Of a stretch of DNA of 64,000 nucleotides, positions 7,373 through 17,338 are shown one piece after another. The notes below the pieces were generated by a model. That model worked only from the letters and a program-made list of their open reading frames with translations, was not told where the DNA came from and searched no databases. The stretch comes from Lachnospiraceae bacterium GAM79. Its GTDB lineage: Bacteria; Bacillota; Clostridia; Lachnospirales; Lachnospiraceae. A program made the translations under genes and the position numbers. Every line of letters starts with the position of its first letter. Positions within the stretch are counted from its first letter, which is position 1. The stretch covers positions 558,001 through 622,000 of the forward strand of contig CP085928.1 in NCBI GenBank assembly GCA_020735665.1, written 5' to 3'.

Positions 7373-8959
7373 ATGTCAAAGACCAAAATTGAGAGAGCTA
7401 TTGAGCTTCACTATCAGAACTGTCATATTCCTGTTCTTTGTAAAAACAAGTCATATGCAGATGCGGCAACAGGCAGGAAAGTCGATCCTTTGGTTGCGAA
7501 AGAATATGGCCGGGTAATGTTCGTTTCGGATTCAATGCAGTATGTAAATCAGAAACTGGATAAACCTATTTATCATGAGTTTTTTTGGAATGAGGATAAG
7601 GTTATTCATCATAAAGTGATCAGAGCAACCAGAATCAGTAAGCATGGTATGGATTGGAAAGATGTATATCATGCCAGGTTTTTCTGTAACAATGAAAATC
7701 CGGTTTTTGAGGGAGAAGGAATACCTCAGTATTGGCTCAACAGTGATAGAGAGATATTGTTTGAAGGAACTTCCAGAGTGGTACATAATTGGTTGTATCT
7801 AAAATGTCCTGTAGTAAATGATATTGAAGAATTGAACACACGCATGGGCTATTGTGAACATATGAATGCGTGTATAAATAGTCAGACAGATATTAGGATG
7901 TTTTCTACGTGGATAGATCCTAATCATTACTGCACAGGATATTCTGAAGATTTTGTGTTCAAGCATCCTGGTACTGTGAGAGAAGACCTTAATGAGTGGA
8001 TAAATGGTATATATAAGAAAAAAATAGATGCTTATCGTAAGCAGCATGGAATCAAAAAGCGCAGGTTTGGATGTGAGATAGAGTTTACCGGTATATCGAG
8101 AGATACTGCTGCAAGAGTAGTTGCGAGAACTCTTGGCACACAGAAGATCTATAAGGGCGGCGTGTATAACGAACATCATATTATTGATAGAATGAGTCGT
8201 ACATGGAAGATAGTCAGAGATGCATCTATTAAGCCTTCGGTTACGGCTGACCGTCAGAATCCGAAGCTGGATCATTATAAATGTGAGCTTGTCACGCCTA
8301 TTCTTGATTATGGGGATATTCAGCTCCTCGAAAAGATAACAAGTGAAATCAAGGCTAAGGGAGGGGGTGTGAATCAGTCTTGTGGAATGCATGTTCATGT
8401 GGATGTAAAAGGCATATCTGCTATTCAGCTCCGCAACATAGTTAATATTACAGCACGTAACGAAGATATGTTATGCGAAGTACTTAGGGTTAGCCCGGAC
8501 AGGGTCATGAGATGGTGCCATAAGACAGAAATTGGTTTTGCCGAAGTAATTAACGATATACCAAGACGGGAAATATCTTTGGCTAAAATAATGAATATAT
8601 GGTATGGAAATAGTGGTTCATCACATAATCATTATGATCGTACAAGATATCGTATTCTTAATCTTCATAGTTTCGTTGAAGGAAAAGGAATAGAATTCAG
8701 GCTTTTTAACGCAACTCTTGATGAGAAAGAGGTTAGAGCAAATATTGTATTGGCACTTGCTATTTGCTGTACGGGTTGCTATTTGAAAAGAACAAGGGGA
8801 TATAATAATGCTTATAGATGTAGTCATATGAAGGCGTGTTCTTTCGAAAGAAAGGAAATGTCAAGCTTTATGAATCAGGTAGGAATAGTTGGCAATGAAT
8901 TCAGCAGTGTCAGATCACAGCTGATGAAAAATATGGATGGTGGAAGGAGAGTGGCATGA
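7373..8959 (+). CDS. Putative amidoligase (glutamine-synthetase fold, PF12224-like)
   Basis: Residues from about 225 to 490 match the amidoligase_2 pattern: FGCEIEFTG (the metal-binding E-x-E strand), CGMHVHVDV (paired His) and GIEFRLFNATLD (E-x-R strand). Enzymes of this fold are predicted to use ATP to join an amino or peptide group to a carboxylate. The first 225 residues are a separate, unassigned region with several Cys and Trp. The protein is 528 residues. Its stop is one base from the start of the gamma-glutamylcyclotransferase-like gene, a pairing predicted before for this family. The ATG at 7373 has only an AAGGTG site. Substrate and product are unknown. Confidence 0.8.
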   Translation: MSKTKIERAIELHYQNCHIPVLCKNKSYADAATGRKVDPLVAKEYGRVMFVSDSMQYVNQKLDKPIYHEFFWNEDKVIHHKVIRATRISKHGMDWKDVYHARFFCNNENPVFEGEGIPQYWLNSDREILFEGTSRVVHNWLYLKCPVVNDIEELNTRMGYCEHMNACINSQTDIRMFSTWIDPNHYCTGYSEDFVFKHPGTVREDLNEWINGIYKKKIDAYRKQHGIKKRRFGCEIEFTGISRDTAARVVARTLGTQKIYKGGVYNEHHIIDRMSRTWKIVRDASIKPSVTADRQNPKLDHYKCELVTPILDYGDIQLLEKITSEIKAKGGGVNQSCGMHVHVDVKGISAIQLRNIVNITARNEDMLCEVLRVSPDRVMRWCHKTEIGFAEVINDIPRREISLAKIMNIWYGNSGSSHNHYDRTRYRILNLHSFVEGKGIEFRLFNATLDEKEVRANIVLALAICCTGCYLKRTRGYNNAYRCSHMKACSFERKEMSSFMNQVGIVGNEFSSVRSQLMKNMDGGRRVA

Positions 8960-8960
8960 T

Positions 8961-9407
8961 ATGAGTTATTATATTGCGTATGGAAGTAATCTGAACAAGG
9001 AACAGATGAAGTACCGCTGCCCCACTGCACATGTAGTGGGGAACGGATATCTTATGGACTATGAGCTTGTTTTTCGTATGTATGCGACTATTGAGAAAGC
9101 AAGCGGAGAAAAGGTTCCTATAACTGTATGGAGTATAGACAGTGAGTGTGAAAAGAGTCTGGACCGTTATGAGGGATATCCGAGACTTTATAGTAAAGAG
9201 ACACTTCCAGTTACCATAAATGGTGAAATGTACAATGCGATGGCCTATATCATGAATGCGAATATTAGATCATATCAGAAACCTACGGAGTCGTACTATA
9301 GGATAGTTGTTCAGGGGTACGTGGATATGGGATTAGAACTGGAATATCTTGACAGGGGAATACTCCGGACGGAAGATGCGTTGCAGATAAATTCGGAAAT
9401 GAGGTGA
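8961..9407 (+). CDS. Gamma-glutamylcyclotransferase-like (AIG2/GGCT) protein
   Basis: This 148-residue protein opens with YYIAYGSNLNKEQM, the phosphate-loop-like signature of the GGCT fold, and carries the candidate catalytic Glu in DRYEGYPRLY. Members release gamma-glutamyl or related amide-linked groups as cyclic products. Start at 8961 is one base after the amidoligase stop and is served by AAGGAG, so the two are translationally linked. In context it would undo or trim the amide bond made by the amidoligase. It could also act on free metabolites. Confidence 0.85.
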   Translation: MSYYIAYGSNLNKEQMKYRCPTAHVVGNGYLMDYELVFRMYATIEKASGEKVPITVWSIDSECEKSLDRYEGYPRLYSKETLPVTINGEMYNAMAYIMNANIRSYQKPTESYYRIVVQGYVDMGLELEYLDRGILRTEDALQINSEMR

Positions 9408-9413
9408 TGCGAT

Positions 9414-12400
9414 ATGAGCGGAAATATAATACCAATTGATAAGAAAAGGTTTGAGAGAAATAACGCAATGACGTTTGAAGAAACATTATATGATGTAACA
9501 ACAAATATGGATGAAAGAGCTTTTTACTTGATGAATCATACCAGCCTTGATAATGGGTGTGAACCATTAGGCGAGATTGTCAGACTTATCAATATTATAG
9601 TTACATCCGATGGTATGGCTGCTTTGGAAGTTGAGGCTGCTGGTAAGAGATGGTCGGTTGTAACTAATCGTAAACCAGAATACTTCGATGGATATGCTGG
9701 CAAGACAGTGTATATTTCAGGTCTCAAATCTATATGCAAAGATGAAAATGAAGAGAAATGGTACATTTGTTCCTGTAATGATGTGACTGACATGGAAGAA
9801 AGTCTTGTAAAGACCGACAAAATCTCGAAAGAAGAGAAGGTGAAGTTTCAGAGAAGTGTTGAGAAGTTTACTCCCGAAATACAGAAAGATCTGGGAAATA
9901 AAAAACTGGCACTAGCAGATAAAAATGCTGAAGAAGAGAAAAAGTCTGAAGTGACGATATACAAAGAGCAGGAAGAATTGGACGCACTATATAACATACT
10001 CAAAAAAGTTATGCCACTGGAGTTTCGTAATGTTTATGAAACAATAAGATGCAGACTTGATAAAAACTGCTCATCATCAGAAAAACGTAATTACCTGAAA
10101 CAGATGGGGGACATATTGGACATCGACTGGGTTCGTGATGCAGATTACAAATACATAGATATAGATACTTTAAGGAAAAAGATAGAGAAGGAACATATTG
10201 GTCATCGTAAGCAGCTTGAAGAGATATATACAGAATTTGAAGCTGCTAACATATCTGGTATAGCTCCTAAAACAATATGTCTGATTGGGCATCCTGATGT
10301 AGGACTCAATCATCTTGCTGAAGTGATTGCCGGTTCTATAGGGCGGGGACATACAGTGATAAATCTGGCGGGTATACAGATGAAGGAGACCGATTCTCTT
10401 ACTGGTACATCAAAGATATATGATAATGCACGGGCTGGTCTGGTATATGAGCATATCAAGGAAGCGGGAGTGAGAGGAGTCTTTGTTATAGAAGATTTTG
10501 AGCTCTATGAATCTGGAATCAGAAATACGCTCCTTCCAATAATAGAGAAAACTTCGTTTGTTGATAAGTTTGTTGAGGTGGAAATAGGCCTTGCGAATAT
10601 GTTCGTGATCGTTACATGCAGTGACATCAAGGATATTCCGATGTCGTTAAGAGCCAACATGACTACGATATATTTTCAGGATGCGGAAGAGTCAGAGATC
10701 ATTGAGACAATCAACAAGATTATCGTGCCGAAGTATTGCAGGGAATATGGTATTGATTTCCCGAAGAAGATTCCGGCAAAAAGCTGCAGAATACTTATAT
10801 ACAAGCTTGCGAACATGGATATGAATAAGCTTGACAATGTAATCCGCACCATAGTTGTCAAGACGGTGACAAAAGGAGAGACAGCCTTCCCGGATTTTTC
10901 AGTACAGAAAATCGATAATTATTATTATACAGAAGAAGATTATAAGAAACTTCATGATACTTATGTACGGAACATCACTGGTGCAGAGCACAAGTTCTTT
11001 GTCTGTTATGATGAGTATGAGGAGTGTGTACAGAAAAAGGCAATCAAGCTGTTTGAGATCCTTAACTGGGGAAATGATGAGAGCCAGAAGGAGTATGCTA
11101 GAGACGTGGTACATTATCTGGCAAATATCTTTAAAGGAGATACAGCACCCCTGGCTATCGGCTCAATAGTTGATGAACTGAATAAGACTCATTATCTTCA
11201 GAATGATCTTGGGGAGAGAATTGAAACCGCGGTTTTGTCAAAGAAATTGGAAAAAAATACAGGCAGGATGACCGTTATCGGTTTAAAGGGCAGAGCTGGA
11301 ACAGGTAAAACCAGTACAGCAAAGGCGATAGCCAGAGCAACAGGAAGAAACTGTATTAAGATCAATGTAGGAGGTGCTGGAGGAGGCGAGATCATAAAGG
11401 GAACGAATAAAACAGTTCGTAATGCCGGACCTTCTATGATCATTCGGGAACTTGAAAAAAGTGGTCATGGAAGTTATTCAGATGTGATCATCTTAGATGA
11501 GGTAGATAAAGCTACACCGGATTTCTTTAATGCCTTATATGAATTTCTTGATCCGAATGAAGAGTATATATATGACCAGTACCTTGAGTGCCAGATCCCG
11601 AAAAATAACTTTATTGTTATTCTTACATTTAACGATATTACCTGTATCCCTTCACCAATCATAGATCGTATGGAGGTTGTTGAATATAGTAACTATTCAA
11701 TTCAGGATAAGAAGATAATCATAACTGATTATATTCTGCCGAAGTTAAGGGAGAAGTTCTCGATTGGTGAACTGTCTATAACCGGTGACGCATTGGAACT
11801 GTATGTGAATCAGTATGATGTTCTTCCCGGTATGCGTGATGCGGAGAGAGATCTCGAATACATCCTTATGAGAATTGCAAGAAACAATAATGGTGAATTT
11901 GACGATTGTGTGGTCATTAGTAAGGAGCTTTTACGCGAGGCTCTGGGGCAGGAGAGAACAGTAGGGATGAATGATGTGCCGCCACTTGCAGTGGGAAAAT
12001 GCGGATTAGCACAGGCTCTCGCTGTTACAACAAGTGGTATTGGTGTATGCACGGCAGTGGAAACAGTTGTTAATCCTTATCAGGATAAGAAAGTTGTTGT
12101 AACGGGTTTATTAGAAGGCTCCTGTCTGGAATCGGTAACACTTGCGTGTTGTTATGCTGGAAGATATATGGAGAAAGAGCTGCCCAAGCTGCATATTCAT
12201 ATGACGGATGCTGTAAAGAAGGATGGTCCTTCAGCAGGCTTAACAATAACGATGTCTATCCTTTCATGTCTGTTAGAAAGGCCGATTCCTGACGGTATAG
12301 CCTTTACCGGAGCTATTGATCTTTATGGAAATATAGGACCGGTAGGTGGAACATTTGAAAAGTGTATTGCTGCAGAACGATCATTGATAAAAAAAGTTAT

Positions 12401-12530
12401 TGTTCCATCCGAGTGTTACAAAAGTCTTGTAGACAGAAACGAGCTTTGCAGGTTAAGTGTAGAGCTAGTTCCGGTAGATACGATGGCAGATGTAACTAAA
12501 TATGTATGGAGCGAGGAGGTGCAGAGATGA
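9414..12530 (+). CDS. Lon-like ATP-dependent protease with two AAA modules
   Basis: This 1,038-residue protein has an unassigned front (1-270), a first AAA-like module with a broken Walker A (GHPDVGLN, Lys and Thr/Ser lost) and VFVIEDFE, then an intact AAA+ module with GRAGTGKT (K632), VIILDEVDK and an arginine-finger segment (IIDRMEVVEY). It ends in a Lon-type proteolytic domain with S940 (DGPSAG) and K983 (GGTFEK), 43 residues apart as in E. coli Lon, so the Ser-Lys dyad is intact. The classical LON substrate domain is absent. It starts 6 bases after the GGCT gene and overlaps the next gene by ATGA. It probably unfolds and degrades a specific set of proteins, perhaps those altered by the amidoligase. 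Confidence 0.85.
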   Translation: MSGNIIPIDKKRFERNNAMTFEETLYDVTTNMDERAFYLMNHTSLDNGCEPLGEIVRLINIIVTSDGMAALEVEAAGKRWSVVTNRKPEYFDGYAGKTVYISGLKSICKDENEEKWYICSCNDVTDMEESLVKTDKISKEEKVKFQRSVEKFTPEIQKDLGNKKLALADKNAEEEKKSEVTIYKEQEELDALYNILKKVMPLEFRNVYETIRCRLDKNCSSSEKRNYLKQMGDILDIDWVRDADYKYIDIDTLRKKIEKEHIGHRKQLEEIYTEFEAANISGIAPKTICLIGHPDVGLNHLAEVIAGSIGRGHTVINLAGIQMKETDSLTGTSKIYDNARAGLVYEHIKEAGVRGVFVIEDFELYESGIRNTLLPIIEKTSFVDKFVEVEIGLANMFVIVTCSDIKDIPMSLRANMTTIYFQDAEESEIIETINKIIVPKYCREYGIDFPKKIPAKSCRILIYKLANMDMNKLDNVIRTIVVKTVTKGETAFPDFSVQKIDNYYYTEEDYKKLHDTYVRNITGAEHKFFVCYDEYEECVQKKAIKLFEILNWGNDESQKEYARDVVHYLANIFKGDTAPLAIGSIVDELNKTHYLQNDLGERIETAVLSKKLEKNTGRMTVIGLKGRAGTGKTSTAKAIARATGRNCIKINVGGAGGGEIIKGTNKTVRNAGPSMIIRELEKSGHGSYSDVIILDEVDKATPDFFNALYEFLDPNEEYIYDQYLECQIPKNNFIVILTFNDITCIPSPIIDRMEVVEYSNYSIQDKKIIITDYILPKLREKFSIGELSITGDALELYVNQYDVLPGMRDAERDLEYILMRIARNNNGEFDDCVVISKELLREALGQERTVGMNDVPPLAVGKCGLAQALAVTTSGIGVCTAVETVVNPYQDKKVVVTGLLEGSCLESVTLACCYAGRYMEKELPKLHIHMTDAVKKDGPSAGLTITMSILSCLLERPIPDGIAFTGAIDLYGNIGPVGGTFEKCIAAERSLIKKVIVPSECYKSLVDRNELCRLSVELVPVDTMADVTKYVWSEEVQR

Positions 12531-14125
12531 ATCCATTTATGCCATTTGACTACTTAGGGGATGTTGCTGAGTCGGCTTATAAAAAAATATATACCGGAGA
12601 CGGAGCTGCATTTGGATCTTGTGTTGAAAGAATTTTATATGTACTTGATCGGCTGGTCAACGCAGATATGATCACCAATACGACAAGAAAAAGGATCAAA
12701 ACATTTCTTGCAAGGGAAATTCGTCTATCTGATATTCAGGTGATTTCAAGTCATACCAATCATGTTGTTCTGCTCAATACAGAGACACATGAACAGGATT
12801 CATTTGATCTCAGAGAATACATAACATGGATCACAGAGGCACTTTGTAAAGATCCAATCATGAAGAGAAATCTTCATGGCAGAGAAAATTACGAAGGTGT
12901 TAAGAGTGTTCTTAATGATTATGGGGATGACAGACAGAAAATTCTGTCATCTGATACCTGGATTGATTTTTATATCTGCGATGAAGTGATATTTTTCACA
13001 AAGAAGGATGAAGAAAATATCCATTTGTATATACAGAAAAGAGAAAAGGATGTAACAGCTTTCCTGAGAGAACGTAATGCACTAGAGGATGCATTACTTA
13101 TGGAAGAGGCACTGGCAGATGGCAGAATTTATCGCTTCGATAATGATGAATCTGTATTTGTCGAAGATATACAGGGTGGTATAATAAAGATAGAAGATGT
13201 GAAAGACGACATATGCGATTATTCATACATGCAGGGTAATATCCTCAATCAGCTGGCAGATGGCAGTCTTTTGATTCTTGAAGGCAGCAGACTTATTTGC
13301 CTGGACAAGACTGGAATCAAGAAGGTGATAGTTGATAATGCATTTATTGGGGTAACCAGCGTAGAGGGTAATGAAATTTATTGGAAAAGCAGATTTAGAC
13401 GAAAGGATGTAGAGATAGGTAATAATAGAGATATCGGGAAAGTAACAAGGAAGAAGATGTTACGTTGTCTGAAGAATGACAAAGTAAGTAAAGAGATGTT
13501 ATGGAAAGGTTTGCTGTTAACTCTTTATGATTTTGACCGTATGAACTTTGATGAGCATATCGGTAACCGGATCAAATTTGCCTGCTTCTTCGACAGACTG
13601 CCCATGCCATTTACTCTGAGCAGGATCATGGACAGTCTTTCAGAAGTGGAAGCGTACTGTTATGACGGGGACATTATCAAAGGCGATGGATACATAGAAG
13701 CCATGGGTTATCTTATGGATATAGATATTGATCGGTACGATGAGAATGCCACAACAACTGCATTAATTTATTTGTTGGAGAACGTAACCATAAATCCATA
13801 TGAAAGAATAGCAATGCATTCCGGACATGGGATTCTTGATTGTGTAGAATTTTTCTTTGGCGTTAATGATGAAGAGAATAATAAGGGAAGTTATGATGGA
13901 GAAGATAAGGATTACCCAATGTTAGACGTCGCTGACGATGAGTTCATGAGGCTGTTGGATAAAAAAATTGCTGAACTGGATAAACAGATAGAAAAGGAGG
14001 AACGCAAGGAAAGAGAAAGTAAGAAATCGGCAGAGCAGCGTAGATCAAAAGAAACTGACAGAGTTTCAGAGACTTCTGATAAAGGAAGAAGTGCAGAGAT
14101 AATCAGAATGCCGTTTGGGGATTAA
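12527..14125 (+). CDS. Unknown acidic protein (532 aa) coupled to the Lon-like protease
   Basis: The ATG at 12527 overlaps the stop of the protease gene (ATGA), a sign of translational coupling, with GAGGTG upstream. I do not recognise the protein. It is strongly acidic, without membrane segments, and has a C-terminal charged coiled-coil-like region (residues about 480-520, Glu/Lys/Arg runs such as DKQIEKEERKERESKK). The middle contains repeated short beta-rich stretches (GSLLILEGSRLICLDKTG) that could form a propeller-like or adaptor fold. As the gene most tightly coupled to the protease it may be an adaptor or substrate receptor; that is a guess. Confidence 0.75.
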   Translation: MNPFMPFDYLGDVAESAYKKIYTGDGAAFGSCVERILYVLDRLVNADMITNTTRKRIKTFLAREIRLSDIQVISSHTNHVVLLNTETHEQDSFDLREYITWITEALCKDPIMKRNLHGRENYEGVKSVLNDYGDDRQKILSSDTWIDFYICDEVIFFTKKDEENIHLYIQKREKDVTAFLRERNALEDALLMEEALADGRIYRFDNDESVFVEDIQGGIIKIEDVKDDICDYSYMQGNILNQLADGSLLILEGSRLICLDKTGIKKVIVDNAFIGVTSVEGNEIYWKSRFRRKDVEIGNNRDIGKVTRKKMLRCLKNDKVSKEMLWKGLLLTLYDFDRMNFDEHIGNRIKFACFFDRLPMPFTLSRIMDSLSEVEAYCYDGDIIKGDGYIEAMGYLMDIDIDRYDENATTTALIYLLENVTINPYERIAMHSGHGILDCVEFFFGVNDEENNKGSYDGEDKDYPMLDVADDEFMRLLDKKIAELDKQIEKEERKERESKKSAEQRRSKETDRVSETSDKGRSAEIIRMPFGD

Positions 14126-14249
14126 TTTAAAAAGATACAATCGATTTCATGTTTTCTGAACACTATTGAGTAATAGTTTATTGATTGGCTGAGTTATAAG
14201 AAAATAGAGCAAATAAATATATGGAGTGACTTTTTTGAAAGGATTATTT

Positions 14250-14627
14250 ATGGATAAAAATACGGAGTCAGATTCTACAAATAAAAGAAAAAGAGTAATT
14301 GTACGTTGTAGGGATGGGATATCAGAACAGTTTAAGATAGACCAGTTGTATGGTGTTTTAAGTGAAGATAACGATATTCACGTAAATGGTTCTATAGAAA
14401 TGGTAGGAAATAATTATGAAAACATCAAGAGAGTTAGGGTGTATGTTAATTTATGTGACAAGGAAGGAACAATACTATATGTACTAAACGGCTGGAAAAA
14501 TTATCCTGCTGTTAGTGGAACATATTATTCGTTTTCGCTTTACTGCAGTACAATAGATAGATTTTTTGATGTTGACGAACTTGATTATGCAGAATTGTAC
14601 TTGAGCTTTAACGAGAAGAAATCATAA
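14250..14627 (+). CDS. Unknown small beta-rich protein (125 aa)
   Basis: The ATG at 14250 follows AAAGGA by 8 bases; an upstream in-frame GTG at 14226 lacks a site. The protein begins with a charged segment and continues with alternating hydrophobic beta strands (KRVRVYVNLCDKEGTILYVL and YYSFSLYCSTIDRFF), like a small C2- or immunoglobulin-type fold. No family is recognised. The same general pattern (VRVYVNLCDKEG..., YYSFSLYCST) is seen in the 171-residue protein three genes on, so the two could be distant relatives. Confidence 0.6.
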   Translation: MDKNTESDSTNKRKRVIVRCRDGISEQFKIDQLYGVLSEDNDIHVNGSIEMVGNNYENIKRVRVYVNLCDKEGTILYVLNGWKNYPAVSGTYYSFSLYCSTIDRFFDVDELDYAELYLSFNEKKS

Positions 14628-14684
14628 AGATGCGTAGAATTACATAATAGAAAACAATATAGATACACGAAGGAGGCTGGTAAC

Positions 14685-15890
14685 ATGCGAAAACAGGGGA
14701 TTAAACTCAAGGATAAATCAACACTCTCAAAGGGCGAATACTTGTTTGATCATTTTTTGTATGGGCTTATATTAGGGTCATTTGACATATATAATATACT
14801 TCCATATTTTGTGCCAATCGCAAAATATAATAATTCAATTCCAAGGTTGATTATTTGCATGTTATTGACCAGTATGTTCGGAATCCTTTTCAGTTACAAT
14901 TATAATCGGAGTGGTAAAGGGGTTATTCAAGATGTTTTATTAGGTATTGGATCTTATACAGTTTTAACTATTGGGAAATACGCGTTTAGTTTCATCAGGT
15001 GGTTAGGAGTGGGACTATTTGTGATATCGCTGCTTGGAGTTGTTCGCATAATTGCTAAGAGGATAAGGAGAATAGATAGAAAAAAACAGATTATTATTTC
15101 AAGATTCCTTAGAAGCACACAGGTGGTAAGGCGCAATGCTGGAGTCTGTGCGGCGATAGTCATTATAGCGCTGCCAATAGCACTTAAATGCTTTCCAAAT
15201 GATAAATTAAACGAGGATTATTATGCAAAGGTTTGTGCAGAGTATGGTCTTAATGCTGAAGATGTACAAGATGGAATTGGAATATCGGGATATGGAGGAG
15301 AACTAAGTGTTCATGAAGACTATGGAGATGAATATAGGCTCGAGGAAAATATAGATACCATAAAATGGATAAGAGATAATGATACATTTCAAACACTTGA
15401 TTATGAAGAAAAGTGTGATGTTTTGAGAGCAATCTGTTATTGCGAAGGACGATATCTTGGGCTATGTAAGATAGATATCGAGTTTAAAGATATTGAAGAT
15501 ACATCATTGCTCGGAACATATAATCATTCAACCAAGACGATTATCATTAATTCTAAGCCGATAAAAGATGGTAGTTTGCCAGGCGGAACATCTGACGAAC
15601 TCCTTATGACTATTTTACATGAATGCAGACATTGCTATCAGAATCTTGTTTCAGAAATGTATATTAATGTAACTCCGGAACAGAGAAATCTATACGTATT
15701 CAAGCAGGATGGAGTGAATGATTGGATAACAAATTTGAGTAATTATAAACCAGGGGACGAAACATTGGAAGGACAGATGGAGTATTATGAGCAGCCGATT
15801 GAAAGGGATGCCAGAATCTATGCGGAGACAGCGGCTCAGATATATTACCTAACGATTGATAGTCTTCTGAATAAACAGACAGATGACTAG
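14685..15890 (+). CDS. Membrane protein with C-terminal zinc-peptidase-like domain
   Basis: The first 170 residues contain about five hydrophobic segments with basic loops between them. The second half is soluble and carries HECRH (residues about 312-316), a HExxH zinc motif, followed about 60 residues later by PIERDARIYA, which could supply a third metal ligand. The ATG follows AGGAGG. The domain may face outward after the last membrane segment (near residues 155-170). It probably is a membrane-anchored metallopeptidase of the cassette; the exact family is not recognised. Confidence 0.7.
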   Translation: MRKQGIKLKDKSTLSKGEYLFDHFLYGLILGSFDIYNILPYFVPIAKYNNSIPRLIICMLLTSMFGILFSYNYNRSGKGVIQDVLLGIGSYTVLTIGKYAFSFIRWLGVGLFVISLLGVVRIIAKRIRRIDRKKQIIISRFLRSTQVVRRNAGVCAAIVIIALPIALKCFPNDKLNEDYYAKVCAEYGLNAEDVQDGIGISGYGGELSVHEDYGDEYRLEENIDTIKWIRDNDTFQTLDYEEKCDVLRAICYCEGRYLGLCKIDIEFKDIEDTSLLGTYNHSTKTIIINSKPIKDGSLPGGTSDELLMTILHECRHCYQNLVSEMYINVTPEQRNLYVFKQDGVNDWITNLSNYKPGDETLEGQMEYYEQPIERDARIYAETAAQIYYLTIDSLLNKQTDD

Positions 15891-15981
15891 ATATTAGAAG
15901 AAATCAAAGAACCTGAGGATGAGATTATTACTATATATGACAATGAACCGTGAAGTATACATTATAGGAGGAGATGGACAT

Positions 15982-16497
15982 ATGATGATATTCAGGAAGA
16001 AAGAACGAGATGATATTTTAACTAACGAGCCATATGCTGCATTTATTAAAAAATTTGATAAGCTGCAAAGTGTTATAAATGAAAAGATACATATTAGAAT
16101 CGACATGAATGACAATGGTAAGAAAACAGGATTTACAAGTGGATTTTACCTTGATTCTTGCTATGCACAGTGGTTTGAGTTGAAGTTTGAATTCTATGGA
16201 TTGGATAACGAAGAGAGCAATCCAAACCAGCAGCTTTATGTGATGCATAGTTTGGAATATAAATTTGTAGATGATGATTATAATGATATGATGCTGGACA
16301 CAGTTGCAGATATAGAGAAGAGAAATGGTTACATATATTTATCGTCATTGGTTCATGAGTGTGAAGTGAGAAGCTCAATGAACAACAAAAATACAGTAAC
16401 TGTAATGTATTCGGTACTTTGTGATAAAAAAGATGCAAAGGAAGTCTGTTTACAGCTTATAAATCACGATATTGCATTGTTTACTCGTAGTTTTTAG
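15982..16497 (+). CDS. Unknown 171-residue protein
   Basis: The ATG at 15982 is preceded by AGGAGG; a second ATG at 15985 is equally possible. The protein is soluble-looking and acidic, with beta-type alternation in the middle (YAQWFELKFEFYGLD, HSLEYKFVDDDYND) and a Cys pair region near the end. No family recognised. It lies 16 bases before the phosphoesterase gene and so belongs to the same transcription unit. Confidence 0.6.
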   Translation: MMIFRKKERDDILTNEPYAAFIKKFDKLQSVINEKIHIRIDMNDNGKKTGFTSGFYLDSCYAQWFELKFEFYGLDNEESNPNQQLYVMHSLEYKFVDDDYNDMMLDTVADIEKRNGYIYLSSLVHECEVRSSMNNKNTVTVMYSVLCDKKDAKEVCLQLINHDIALFTRSF

Positions 16498-16513
16498 ATA
16501 ACAGGAGGGTGTA

Positions 16514-17314
16514 GTGAAACAAAATTGGTTTTTACTAGGAGATATCCATGGCGAAGCTGCAGCCATAGAGTATTTTTATAATCATCATAGAGAAAGACTA
16601 AAGTTGGATGATTGCCAGAATAATATCATATTGTTAGGAGATGTTGGATTAAACTATTCAATAACAGGATTGGCGGATTTTTATTACAAGACATCACTAT
16701 CAAAGCTGCCATTTACATATATTTGTTTGCGAGGAAATCATGAATCTAGAGTCAGTGATGTGATTAAGCGCAATCCATCGAGATGGAATCCGATAGAAAA
16801 ATATGGCGGATTGGTTTATGTTGAAAATGATTTTCCGAATATCGAATATCTTGTGGATGGTCCGGCTATTTATGAATTTGCAGATTACAAGACATTGTCT
16901 TTGCCAGGAGCATACTCTGTTGACAAATGGCTCAGATTGGCAAATGGGTGGCAGTGGTTTGCTGATGAGCAGCTATCGGAAGAAGAAATGCAGTATGGAA
17001 GAATGCTGGTTAATCATGAAAAATCAGTGGATTTGGTTATTTCGCATACATGTCCTATAGAATTTGAACCGAATGACTTGTTCCTTGGCTCAATTGATCA
17101 ATCTCAGGTAGATAAGACCATGGAATTGTATTTGGGTGAAATTGAAAACCAGTTGGATTATCGTAGATGGGCCTGGGGACATTATCATGCGGACAGATTG
17201 TATCCATGGAAAGATGGTAAGGAAAAACTTATGCTTTTTAATGAACATGTTGTGGATCTGTGTAAGTTCATGGAGATGGGGAAAGCAGATTATTTTGTGG
17301 ATATATTGGCATAA
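16514..17314 (+). CDS. Calcineurin-like metallophosphoesterase
   Basis: All metal-binding blocks of the family are present in order in this 266-residue protein: GDIHG near the N-terminus, GDVGLNY, RGNHES, SHTCP and WGHYHAD. It should hydrolyse phosphomono- or phosphodiesters with a two-metal centre in the cytosol. The start is GTG at 16514, directly behind CAGGAGGG. It is one of two phosphoesterases in the cassette, but is the less PPP-like of the two. The next gene starts 24 bases on with its own GGAGGTGAG site. The substrate cannot be read from the sequence. Confidence 0.85.
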   Translation: MKQNWFLLGDIHGEAAAIEYFYNHHRERLKLDDCQNNIILLGDVGLNYSITGLADFYYKTSLSKLPFTYICLRGNHESRVSDVIKRNPSRWNPIEKYGGLVYVENDFPNIEYLVDGPAIYEFADYKTLSLPGAYSVDKWLRLANGWQWFADEQLSEEEMQYGRMLVNHEKSVDLVISHTCPIEFEPNDLFLGSIDQSQVDKTMELYLGEIENQLDYRRWAWGHYHADRLYPWKDGKEKLMLFNEHVVDLCKFMEMGKADYFVDILA

Positions 17315-17338
17315 GTCGGTAGATGCGGAGGTGAGTTT

